Of a DNA stretch of 15,282 nt, positions 7,156 to 12,804 are shown piece by piece. The position numbers were made by a program, and so were the translations under genes. The notes beneath the pieces were generated by a model, which worked only from the letters and a program-made list of their open reading frames with translations, had not been told where the DNA came from and did no database searches. The stretch comes from SURF-25 sp040754255 (GTDB lineage Bacteria > Omnitrophota > Gorgyraeia > Gygaellales > Profunditerraquicolaceae): the NCBI GenBank assembly GCA_040754255.1, contig JBFMDA010000036.1:1-15282 (forward strand), given 5' to 3'. The first letter of the stretch is position 1, and every line of letters begins with the position of its first letter.

Positions 7156-7917
7156 ATGAAACAATGGTATGAGTCATTATTTGAGAATTATGCACAAAAA
7201 TACGATAAGGAGTGTTTTGTTCAGGGCACTACGGGTGAATGTGATTTTATCGAAGAGGAGATAGCCCGCGATAAGTCCTTAAAGATCATCGACATCGGTT
7301 GCGGTACCGGCCGTCATGCGATTGAACTGACAAAAAGGGGATATAATGTGACCGGCGTTGACCTTTCCAAGGATCAGGTCAAAAGGGCAAGGGAAAAGGC
7401 GCAAGAGGCAGGGGTGGCCATCGACTTCCAAACACAAGATGCCCGCAATCTTCCGTTTGACGGTGAATTTGACCTGGCAATTATGCTATGCGAAGGCGGG
7501 TTTTCTCTTATGGAAACAGATGAGATGAACTTTGAGATCCTAAAAGAAGCAACAAAAGCGCTTAAAAGTAAAGGCAAACTCATTTTCACCACATTAAACG
7601 GATTGTTCCCGCTGTTTCATTCGGTCAATGAATTCTATAAGTCGGCGCAGAAAGAAGGCCAATCCCAGTGTAAGGAGTGCTCCTTTGACCTGATGACTTT
7701 CCGTGATTATAACACCGTTATTTTTGAGGACGATTCCGGAAAAAAAAGGGAGCTTAAGTGCAACGAGCGTTATTACGTGCCCAGCGAAATCACTTGGCTT
7801 TTAAAAACGCTTGGGTACAAAAAAATAGAGATTTTTGGGGTCAAGCTGGGCGCGTACTCAAGGAAGGATAAATTAAGTCCGGAGGATTTCGAAATGCTCA
7901 TTGTCGCGAAAAAATGA
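7156..7917 (+). CDS. Class I SAM-dependent methyltransferase
   Basis: A 253-aa methyltransferase with motif I IIDIGCGTGRHAIEL (44-58), a ribose-binding acidic residue in VTGVDLS (65-71), and motif II/III segments FDLAIMLCEGGFSLME (105-120) and LKSKGKLIFTTLNG (136-149). The start MKQWYESLFENYAQKYD is characteristic of a family of stand-alone methyltransferases with no settled substrate. ATG 7156 is chosen because GGAG at 7145-7148 is 7 bp upstream; ATG 7135 would add seven basic residues without a ribosome site. The stop overlaps the leading bases of repeat copy C. Confidence 0.8.
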   Translation: MKQWYESLFENYAQKYDKECFVQGTTGECDFIEEEIARDKSLKIIDIGCGTGRHAIELTKRGYNVTGVDLSKDQVKRAREKAQEAGVAIDFQTQDARNLPFDGEFDLAIMLCEGGFSLMETDEMNFEILKEATKALKSKGKLIFTTLNGLFPLFHSVNEFYKSAQKEGQSQCKECSFDLMTFRDYNTVIFEDDSGKKRELKCNERYYVPSEITWLLKTLGYKKIEIFGVKLGAYSRKDKLSPEDFEMLIVAKK

Positions 7918-8016
7918 AAGAAGATAAGAAAAAAGTTTTCTCTCCTTCAGTTGACCGATGGTTGCGCTATAGGGGGACTATGGAGAAAATTGCTAATGCT
8001 TTGATAAGATTAGAAT
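7911..8016 (+). repeat. Dispersed intergenic repeat, copy C
   Basis: The core TGACCGATGGTTGC starts at 7952. The stretch 7942-8016 aligns with copy B at 10052-10125 (shared CTATAG, GGAGAA, GCTTTGATA in order), by eye about 70-75% identical. It lies between the second methyltransferase and the hemerythrin-like gene. Confidence 0.7.
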
Positions 8017-8040
8017 AACAAGAAAGACAGGAGTAATATT

Positions 8041-8577
8041 ATGCTACCCGTAGGACCATTAATGAAAGAACATAGGCTTATTGAACGAATGATAAGGATT
8101 ATGAGTATCAACGTAGGAAACATCAAAAAAGAAAATAAGGTTGACTTACTGTTCATTGATGCTGTTGTAGATTTTGTTAGAACATATGCGGATAGGTGTC
8201 ATCATGGTAAAGAAGAAGATATCTTATTCAGAGATCTCGCAAAGAAAAAGATTTCTGGCGAACACCATAGAATCATGCAGGAACTCATAGAAGAGCATAA
8301 AATGGGAAGGAACAACGTGAAAAAGCTGGTTGAGGCGAAAGAAAAATATGTCCAAGGCAGTAGAGGTGCATTAAAAGATATTGTCGTGAATATGGAAATC
8401 TTAGTAAAGTTTTACCCAAAGCACATTGAAAAAGAAAATAAACATTTTTTTCTGCCCTGCATGGATTATTTCACAGGCTCTGAAAAAGATAAAATGCTTA
8501 ACGAGATGTGGGAATTTGATAGGAATATGATTTACGAAACGTACGCCAATATTGTTGAAAAATATAAAAGGGAATAG
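8041..8577 (+). CDS. Hemerythrin HHE-domain protein
   Basis: A 178-aa all-helical protein with metal-binding spacing of the HHE family: His11 in MKEHRLIE, His54/His55 and Glu58 in RCHHGKEEDILF, His86 in EEHKMGR, and His128 with Glu132 in KHIEKENKHFFLP. It should bind a di-iron site and sense or carry O2 or NO, or buffer oxidative stress, in the cytoplasm. AGGAG (8029-8033) precedes ATG 8041. The next gene, a broken cupin, begins 2 bp after the stop, so both were probably one transcript. Confidence 0.9.
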   Translation: MLPVGPLMKEHRLIERMIRIMSINVGNIKKENKVDLLFIDAVVDFVRTYADRCHHGKEEDILFRDLAKKKISGEHHRIMQELIEEHKMGRNNVKKLVEAKEKYVQGSRGALKDIVVNMEILVKFYPKHIEKENKHFFLPCMDYFTGSEKDKMLNEMWEFDRNMIYETYANIVEKYKRE

Positions 8578-8579
8578 TC

Positions 8580-8881
8580 ATGCAAGTGAAAAACCTATCT
8601 GATTTAGTAAAATATCAAGAAAATGCCGTTGTGAGTAGTGAGGTCATTAAGAAACTGACGCAGTTTCTGTATTTGCCTTTGATAGAGGCCAGGGCTTAAG
8701 CGAGCACACAGCGCCCTTTGATGCTTTAGTTAATATACTTGACGGTCAGGCGGAAATAACAATATCGGGAAAACCATTCATTGTAAAAAAAGGCGAAATG
8801 ATAATTATACCTGCACATAAACCACATTCGCTAAAAGCAGAGGAAAAGTTTAAGATGCTTTTTGTAATGATTAAAAAATAA
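8580..8881 (+). pseudogene. Cupin-domain protein interrupted by a frameshift
   Basis: Reading from ATG 8580 gives MQVKNLSDLVKYQENAVVSS, then drifts into an unrelated tail and stops at about 8698. The frame beginning at GCA 8660 continues the expected small-cupin sequence: AVSVFAFDRGQGLSEHTAPF, then LDGQAEITISGKP, then IIIPAHKPHSLKA, ending at TAA 8879-8881. The two halves join if one base is restored near 8660, so a single-nucleotide deletion in the gene or assembly is the simplest explanation. The cupin metal-site histidines (SEHTAP and PAHKPH) lie wholly in the second frame. No classical slippery heptamer is visible, so programmed frameshifting is unlikely. Intact length would be about 100 aa. 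Confidence 0.8.
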
Positions 8882-8906
8882 GCGAAATTTAAGAAGGAGG
8901 TGTATT

Positions 8907-9500
8907 ATGAAAGTTAATGGTTTATTCGTTGTATTGTTTGCAATAGGTTGTGTCGTGTTGATTTCAAATTATGCTTTTGCTCATTGTGATACTTTAGATG
9001 GCCCTGTTATTCAAGACGCAAGGGTTGCTTTAGAAAAAGGCGATGCAACGCCTGTACTCAAGTGGGTAAAGAGAGAGGCTGAGCCTGAAATTAAAGCCGC
9101 ATTTGATAAGGCCCTACTTGAGAGAAAGACAAATAAAGAGGCTGCGGATATGATTTTTTTTGAAACGTTAGTACGCATTCATCGTGCTGGGGAAGGAGTC
9201 GATTTTACAGGGCTAAAACCTGTTGGTGCGGTTGATCCAGCAGTTGCCAAAGCTGATGAAGCTATTGAAAAAGAATCAGTTGATGAGCTTGCGAAGAAGA
9301 TATCAGATATGGTTTTTGGTGGAATAAAAGAGCGCTTCAAGAGAGTAATAGAAACAAAGAAACACATGAATGAAAGCGTCGAAGCAGGCAGGGAATACGT
9401 AGCGGCGTATGTGGAATTCGTGCATTATGTTGAGGGCATACATATGTCTATAAAAGGTAAAGACGCCCATGGGCACGGAGGCGATGAGAAGATGCAATGA
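8907..9500 (+). CDS. Exported DUF6448-family protein with HCD mature N-terminus
   Basis: A 197-aa protein with a clear signal peptide (1-25; hydrophobic core, cut predicted after YAFA), so the mature protein would begin HCDTLDGPVIQDARVALE. The body is helical, with phrases FFETLVRIHRAGEGVDFTGL (84-103) and YVEFVHYVEGIHM (168-180) that I recognise from DUF6448. A His-rich tail DAHGHGGDE closes it. Conserved-looking metal ligands are H26, C27, H92, H173 and H179. AAGGAGG (8894-8900) is an excellent ribosome site. Function is unknown; metal binding in the periplasm is an inference. The stop overlaps the next ATG (ATGA). Confidence 0.85.
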   Translation: MKVNGLFVVLFAIGCVVLISNYAFAHCDTLDGPVIQDARVALEKGDATPVLKWVKREAEPEIKAAFDKALLERKTNKEAADMIFFETLVRIHRAGEGVDFTGLKPVGAVDPAVAKADEAIEKESVDELAKKISDMVFGGIKERFKRVIETKKHMNESVEAGREYVAAYVEFVHYVEGIHMSIKGKDAHGHGGDEKMQ

Positions 9501-9838
9501 TAAATATTAAAAGAATTTATGAAAGACCATTAAAAGAGGATGGCTTTAGAGTATTGGTAGATCGATTATGGCCAAGAGGCGTCTCTAAAGAAAAAGCGAA
9601 GGTTAATTTATGGCTTAAAGATGTCGCGCCCTCTGATGAGCTACGCAAATGGTTCGGCCATAAAGAAGAACGCTGGGAAGAATTCAAAAAGAGGTACTAT
9701 CAAGAGTTAAAAGAAAAAAAAGAACTGATAGGCCAATTAAAAAAAACCCAGAAGAAAGGGACTGTTACCTTATTATTTGCTGCTAAAGATACGCAGAGAA
9801 ATAATGCCGTAGTCCTTAGAGGCATTGTGAAGCAATAA
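9497..9838 (+). CDS. DUF488-family protein (YeaO-like)
   Basis: A 113-aa soluble protein with the DUF488 signature: IKRIYERPLKEDGFRVLVDR, LWPRGVSKEKAKVNLWLKD (24-42), and the APSDELRKWFGHKEERWEEF segment, ending with TLLFAAKDTQRNNAVVL. The biochemical role of the family is unsettled. Its ATG overlaps the TGA of the preceding DUF6448 gene, so the two are translationally coupled. Length is normal for the family. Confidence 0.9.
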   Translation: MINIKRIYERPLKEDGFRVLVDRLWPRGVSKEKAKVNLWLKDVAPSDELRKWFGHKEERWEEFKKRYYQELKEKKELIGQLKKTQKKGTVTLLFAAKDTQRNNAVVLRGIVKQ

Positions 9839-10207
9839 CGTGTACGAAAAATTTTTATCTGTACTTACTGCCGGAATCTAGTTACGAGTTACCGAGTTAA
9901 TTCGTGTATTGTCCCATTAAAGGATTAGTCCACAGAAGCAGTATAGAGTAGCGGGTATGCGTAAGGCATTCAGCATTAAGCGCTGTGCGCATAACGTTAT
10001 ACTCCGAGCGCACAAAGTAAAGAAAACTCGCTAAATGAAAATATTCCTTCAAACCTTCGGCTGACCGATGGATGTACTATAGTGGGCTAAGGAGAAGGTA
10101 ACGGAGGCTTTGATAGAATTAAGTTCACAATAACAGTAAAGATGGAACAATGGAAGTGGTTTTATTCTGCCAAAATTAAAATTTACTGAAATAGAGGTCA
10201 ATAAATC
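9839..10207. other. Intergenic region with hairpin and repeat copy B
   Basis: No gene is supported in this 369-bp stretch. It contains an inverted repeat TGTGCGC (9984-9990) / GCGCACA (10008-10014) whose 17-bp loop starts with the palindrome ATAACGTTAT, a short run of GTTAC-like direct repeats (about 9881-9900), and repeat copy B. No good promoter was found for the following flavoprotein gene. Confidence 0.6.
10031..10130 (+). repeat. Dispersed intergenic repeat, copy B
   Basis: The first part (10033-10052) is identical over 20 bases to copy A, and the later part aligns with copy C. The core TGACCGATGGATGT starts at 10062. Because it shares different halves with A and C, it links the family together. 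Confidence 0.8.
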
Positions 10208-10786
10208 ATGCAAGTGCTCATCATGAATGCCAGTCCAAGAGAAAAAGGGGTAATTTCAACGTTAATTGAAGAAATAAAGTCATCTATAAAATTAATCCAC
10301 AATGTTGAAGTCACCCGGGTTCAGGACCTAAACATAAAGCCCTGCATAGGATGCATGAAATGTAGGCCGGATAAAATGTGCATTCTCCCTCGCGATGATG
10401 CGCATATGCTGGCGGAAAAAATCAAAAATGCAGATGTTTTAATTATTGGCTTGCCCGTTTACTGGGGCAACATGCCGGGTACATTGAAATTGTTTTTTGA
10501 TAGGACTGTCCCGCTTTTTGAATATTGCGAGGCTAAATCGATAAGATATATTCCTAGGCCGCAGTTAAAAGGGAAGCGGGCAATCGTAATTGTGAGTAGC
10601 GCTGCCCCATTTCCTTATAATCTTTTTCCATCACAAAGCAGTGGTACCATTCATTCCCTGAAAACAGTTTTGAGGGCCGGCGGTATTAAAATAATCACTG
10701 TCCTTAACGTCCACGATAGCTATAACTTTGACAAAATGAAGCATTACTACATAAATAAGGTAAAGAAATTAGCAAGTTCAATTTAA
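10208..10786 (+). CDS. Iron-sulfur flavoprotein / NAD(P)H-dependent FMN reductase-like
   Basis: A 192-aa flavodoxin-fold oxidoreductase. The FMN phosphate loop is NASPREKG (7-14), and PVYWGNMPGTLKLFFDR (83-99) is the isoalloxazine-binding region. A compact cysteine motif, Cys46-x2-Cys49-x2-Cys52-x5-Cys58, sits at the place where iron-sulfur flavoproteins bind a [4Fe-4S] cluster. It should shuttle electrons between ferredoxin or NAD(P)H and an unknown acceptor. AGAGGT (10194-10199) precedes ATG 10208. Repeat copies lie on both sides, so it is a single-gene block. Confidence 0.85.
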   Translation: MQVLIMNASPREKGVISTLIEEIKSSIKLIHNVEVTRVQDLNIKPCIGCMKCRPDKMCILPRDDAHMLAEKIKNADVLIIGLPVYWGNMPGTLKLFFDRTVPLFEYCEAKSIRYIPRPQLKGKRAIVIVSSAAPFPYNLFPSQSSGTIHSLKTVLRAGGIKIITVLNVHDSYNFDKMKHYYINKVKKLASSI

Positions 10787-10870
10787 TGAAAATTTTTATA
10801 AAAAATTTTTGCTGATCGATGGTTACTGTGGCAAGGGATGATTCATCAGAAGATATTCCTAGCGCTAATT
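10785..10870 (+). repeat. Dispersed intergenic repeat, copy D (diverged)
   Basis: Begins AATGAAAAT as in copies A and B and carries the core TGATCGATGGTTAC from 10813, then AAGGGATGATTC, but loses similarity after about 10840. It is the least conserved copy. Confidence 0.55.
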
Positions 10871-10894
10871 AAACCAGAATAGCCAATAAAAGCC

Positions 10895-10922
10895 TTGACG
10901 TAAGATAAAATCATGTTATAGT
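10895..10922 (+). promoter_or_regulatory. Promoter of the TPP riboswitch-thi4 transcript
   Basis: TTGACG at 10895-10900, a 16-bp spacer, and TATAGT at 10917-10922, placing the start about 10 bp before the aptamer. Confidence 0.75.
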
Positions 10923-10939
10923 CAGTTTATTAAGAAAAA

Positions 10940-11041
10940 CGGGGAGGTCGGTATCCCGGCCTGAGAGTTCCGCACGCGCCTTTCGGGTACAGAGCGGATT
11001 ACCCTAATAACCTGATCTGGATAATGCCAGCGGAGGGAAAG
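10940..11041 (+). promoter_or_regulatory. TPP (thiamine pyrophosphate) riboswitch aptamer
   Basis: The two thi-box cores are present: CTGAGA at 10961-10966 and CCTGATCTGGATAATGCCAG from 11011, followed by CGGAGGGAAA. A variable stem (about 10970-10998) lies between them. ACCCT at 11001-11005, inside the aptamer, can pair with AGGGT of the terminator's 3' arm (11078-11082), giving a plausible antiterminator. Binding of TPP should therefore end transcription before thi4. Confidence 0.97.
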
Positions 11042-11057
11042 GAGGCATGAATGTGTG

Positions 11058-11087
11058 ACCCTTATGCAGTTGGCATAAGGGTTTTTT
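11058..11087 (+). terminator. Riboswitch-controlled intrinsic terminator
   Basis: Perfect 10-bp stem ACCCTTATGC / GCATAAGGGT with an AGTTG loop, followed by six T. It is the expression platform of the TPP riboswitch. Confidence 0.95.
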
Positions 11088-11089
11088 GT

Positions 11090-11106
11090 TGCCGCAGAAG
11101 GCGGCA
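11090..11106 (+). other. Post-terminator hairpin (AGAAG loop), thi4 leader
   Basis: TGCCGC-AGAAG-GCGGCA begins three bases after the terminator's T-run. The same loop on a different 6-bp stem occurs in the cysH leader at 12788-12804. Confidence 0.6.
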
Positions 11107-11191
11107 CATCAATCTATCCGATAGAATTGAGTGTTAAATAACCTCCCGGGTAATATGTCCTTGCAGGTAACAGAAAAAAGGAGGGTTTAAA

Positions 11192-12001
11192 ATGTTCAGT
11201 AATATTACAGAGGCTCAGATAAGCAGAGCTATAGTGGGCGAGTTTACCAAGTGGTTTGAAGATTATATCGTTTCTGATGTTATCGTTGTTGGTGCAGGCC
11301 CCAGCGGACTGATGGCAGCGCGGGATCTGGCCAACTCCGGATTAAAGACATTGATAGTTGAAAGTAATAACTACATTGGCGGAGGATTTTGGATTGGCGG
11401 TTATTTTATGAATACCTTGACCTTCCGTGCTCCGGCGAATTCGATCCTGGATGAGCTAAAAATTCCTCATAGAGAAGTTGAGCCCGGGCTCTTTGTTACT
11501 GATGGTCCTTCGGCCTGCTCAAAACTTATTTCCGCTACCAGCGATTCGGGTGCTAAGATATTGAACCTTACGAAATTTGATGATGTGGTGCTGCGAAATA
11601 ATAGAGTTGAGGGAGCGGTGATAAATTGGTCACCGGTTTCTGCCCTGCCGCGTCAGATTACTTGTGTTGATCCGATTGCCCTAGAATCAAAGGTTGTCAT
11701 TGATGCCACGGGCCACGATGCGTGGGTAGCCAAAAGCCTAGAGAAGAGAGGGCTCTTAAAACTTCAGACATATGGTCCCATGGATGTCGTAGCTTCTGAG
11801 GATCTAGTTGTAGGAAAAACCGGTGAGATATATCCTGGATTATATGTAATGGGAATGGCGGCCGCAACAGTGTTTGGGCTACCGCGTATGGGGCCGACAT
11901 TTGCCGGGATGCTCTTTTCGGGACGTAAGGCTGCCCAGCAGATAATAAGAGCATTTGATCTTTCAGGTAGTCCTTTACGTAAGGAAGTCGTTACCGCATA
12001 A
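11192..12001 (+). CDS. thi4: Thi4-type thiazole synthase (sulfide-dependent or suicide type)
   Basis: A 269-aa FAD/NAD-binding-fold protein that makes the ADP-thiazole precursor of thiamine from NAD, glycine and a sulfur donor. The Rossmann motif VIVVGAGPSGLMAARDL is at 30-46, with the acidic residue in IVESNNYIGGG (55-65); IDATGHDAWVA (170-180) and MAAATVFGLPRMGPTFAGML (222-241) are Thi4 hallmarks. In methanogen-type Thi4 the segment before VDP carries His and sulfide is the donor; here it reads RQITCVDP, with Cys158 at the position of the yeast sulfur-donating cysteine. Start ATG 11192 follows AAGGAGGG. Control by the TPP riboswitch directly supports the thiamine role. Confidence 0.95.
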   Translation: MFSNITEAQISRAIVGEFTKWFEDYIVSDVIVVGAGPSGLMAARDLANSGLKTLIVESNNYIGGGFWIGGYFMNTLTFRAPANSILDELKIPHREVEPGLFVTDGPSACSKLISATSDSGAKILNLTKFDDVVLRNNRVEGAVINWSPVSALPRQITCVDPIALESKVVIDATGHDAWVAKSLEKRGLLKLQTYGPMDVVASEDLVVGKTGEIYPGLYVMGMAAATVFGLPRMGPTFAGMLFSGRKAAQQIIRAFDLSGSPLRKEVVTA

Positions 12002-12026
12002 GAATCCCTCCTTTTTTATCGCTTCA

Positions 12027-12075
12027 CAAGGAGCCAACGAAGGTCTTCTTGCCTACGGAGGCACCTTGATTTTTT
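12027..12075 (+). terminator. Intrinsic terminator after thi4
   Basis: CAAGGAGCC (12027-12035) pairs with GGCACCTTG (12060-12068), with one internal mismatch; the loop contains a small GAAG/CTTC stem, and ATTTTTT follows. It would separate thi4 from the Rrf2 gene. Confidence 0.6.
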
Positions 12076-12115
12076 ATCGCCCAACAGTATTACAAAAAAA
12101 AATACGAAAAAAAAC

Positions 12116-12143
12116 TTGACAAATATAGCTTTTATTGTATACT
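12116..12143 (+). promoter_or_regulatory. Promoter of the Rrf2 regulator gene
   Basis: TTGACA at 12116-12121, a 16-bp spacer, and TATACT at 12138-12143. The next bases form an inverted repeat that probably binds the regulator itself. Confidence 0.85.
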
Positions 12144-12167
12144 CTACTATGTCAATAGGAATAGTAG
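12144..12167. promoter_or_regulatory. Candidate Rrf2 autoregulatory operator
   Basis: Perfect 7-bp inverted repeat CTACTAT (12144-12150) / ATAGTAG (12161-12167) with a 10-bp centre, over the expected transcription start. AATAGGAATA and AATAGGATAA also occur as near-direct repeats at about 12154-12178. Confidence 0.65.
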
Positions 12168-12180
12168 AAAATAGGATAAT

Positions 12181-12621
12181 ATGAAGGTAACATTTAAAGG
12201 TGACTACGCCCTCAAAGCAGTATTAGATTTAGCGCTTCGTTATAAATCTGAATTGGTGACTGGGCATGATCTGGCTCAGCGTATAGATGCGCCAACAAAA
12301 TTCTTAGAGCAGGTACTGTTAGAACTAAAAAAGGGCGGGTTTATTGAAAGTAGGCGCGGCAATGAGGGTGGTTATATGTTATCCAGGGCGCCAGGTTTGA
12401 TTACCGTTGGGGAAGTGATACGGTTTATTGAGGGGCCGATAGAGCCGATCTCCTGCCTACATGAAAAATATTCCAATTGCGCGGATATCAATAAGTGCGT
12501 GTTTAAACAAATGTGGCAGAAGGTTTCCCGTGCGACATCGGATATTATCGATTATGTGACCTTTGAAGAGTTGGTTTCCCAGGTTAATGCCGGGCAGCAG
12601 GTGTTGGTATATACTATTTAG
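12181..12621 (+). CDS. Rrf2-family transcriptional regulator (cysteine or Fe-S responsive)
   Basis: A 146-aa winged-helix regulator. The DNA-binding domain covers about 1-65, with YALKAVLDLALRY, the recognition region DAPTKFLEQVLLELKKGGFI and the wing SRRGNEGGYMLSRAP. The dimerisation helix region holds Cys92, Cys100 and Cys106 (ISCLHEKYSNCADINKC), close in spacing to the three [2Fe-2S] cysteines of IscR (92, 98, 104). It may sense Fe-S or sulfur status; CymR-type repressors of the same family control cysteine synthesis. It lies directly upstream of cysH-cysP-cysK and has its own promoter and operator, so it is the likely local regulator. The exact signal is inferred. Confidence 0.9.
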   Translation: MKVTFKGDYALKAVLDLALRYKSELVTGHDLAQRIDAPTKFLEQVLLELKKGGFIESRRGNEGGYMLSRAPGLITVGEVIRFIEGPIEPISCLHEKYSNCADINKCVFKQMWQKVSRATSDIIDYVTFEELVSQVNAGQQVLVYTI

Positions 12622-12662
12622 AGGAATGATTACCCGTGATTCATTATTTTAAGGACGTTAAG

Positions 12663-12722
12663 ATGATGACGTGTAGCATGGCGATGTGTTGTCGCTTCGG
12701 CAGGAGGTGGCCGCCCATGTAA
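12663..12722 (+). CDS. Cysteine-rich leader peptide of the cysH operon
   Basis: A 19-codon ORF, MMTCSMAMCCRFGRRWPPM, with a Shine-Dalgarno AAGGA (12651-12655) seven bases before ATG. It has three Cys codons (12672, 12687, 12690), all TGT, including a tandem pair, and ends in TAA 12720-12722. A terminator lies 30 bp beyond the stop, then cysH. Three Cys in 19 residues, placed before a terminator and sulfate assimilation genes, is the design of an attenuator leader peptide: ribosomes should stall at Cys codons when charged tRNA-Cys is short. The RRWPPM end may slow release. A weak extended -10 (TGG-TATATA, about 12605-12613) could start a transcript, but readthrough from the Rrf2 gene is also possible. 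I do not recognise a named family. Confidence 0.8.
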   Translation: MMTCSMAMCCRFGRRWPPM

Positions 12723-12745
12723 ATGCCGGAAAATATTTACGGGGA
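12714..12745 (+). other. Intervening stem-loop in the cysH leader
   Basis: GTAAAT (12719-12724) pairs with ATTTAC (12735-12740), extended by CCC (12714-12716) with GGG (12742-12744). It starts at the leader's last codons and stop, between the antiterminator arms, and would bring them close together. Confidence 0.55.
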
Positions 12746-12752
12746 GCGTAAA

Positions 12753-12789
12753 GCCACTGCCGAAAATTAGAGTGGGCGGTGGTTTTTTT
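12753..12789 (+). terminator. Attenuator terminator before cysH
   Basis: CCACTGCC (12754-12761) pairs with GGCGGTGG (12775-12782) over 8 bp with one G-U, then seven T (12783-12789). The 5' arm can instead pair inside the leader ORF: GTGGC (12707-12711) with GCCAC (12753-12757), and CGGCA (12698-12702) with TGCCG (12758-12762). In addition CCGCCC (12711-12716) can pair with GGGCGG (12774-12779) of the 3' arm. These exclusive pairings are what an attenuator needs. Confidence 0.85.
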
Positions 12790-12804
12790 GTGCAGAAGGC
12801 ACAA
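12788..12804 (+). other. Post-terminator hairpin (AGAAG loop), cysH leader
   Basis: TTGTGC-AGAAG-GCACAA, using the last two T of the terminator. It has the same loop and stem length as the hairpin at 11090-11106 in the thi4 leader. Confidence 0.6.

Larger units (their letters stand above)
10787..11191. other. Leader region of thi4: repeat copy D, promoter, TPP riboswitch, terminator
   Basis: This 405-bp stretch holds no gene. It contains repeat copy D (about 10785-10870), a promoter (10895-10922), a TPP riboswitch, its terminator, a post-terminator hairpin and then about 85 bp of untranslated leader before thi4. A CCTCC at about 11142-11146 could pair with the thi4 ribosome site GGAGG, but the pairing is short and uncertain. 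Confidence 0.8.

Noticed and set aside
8655..8665. Programmed ribosomal frameshift in the cupin gene
   Set aside because: No X XXY YYZ slippery heptamer or A-rich run lies at the junction, and no obvious stimulatory structure follows; a simple deletion is more likely.
9909..9947. Promoter for the flavoprotein gene (TTGTCC / TATAGA)
   Set aside because: The spacing is 27 bp, far from 16-18, and no better pair was seen.
9988..10002. GCATAACGTTATAC as an attC/attI core
   Set aside because: GTTATAC does not satisfy the GTTRRRY rule, and the arms are those of a simple hairpin.
3614..10870. Repeats as integron attC sites with the blocks as gene cassettes
   Set aside because: The same-strand layout and 3' position of repeats suggested it, but no GTTRRRY / RYYYAAC core pair or strong palindromic arms is present, blocks hold several genes, and no integrase is in the window.
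11047..11058. Mini-ORF ATG AAT GTG TGA after the TPP aptamer as a leader peptide
   Set aside because: It encodes only three residues and overlaps the terminator region; although GGAGG is nearby, it belongs to the aptamer 3' flank.
11697..11954. Minus-strand open frames opposite thi4, and similar frames opposite arsM, cysH, cysP and cysK
   Set aside because: They have no ribosome sites, no recognisable protein features, and lie fully across well-identified plus-strand genes.
12700..12765. c-di-GMP-I (GEMM) riboswitch before cysH
   Set aside because: GGGGAGCGTAAAGCC resembles the GGGACGCAAAGCC core, but the second domain of the aptamer is missing, and the region is fully explained by the leader ORF and attenuator pairings.
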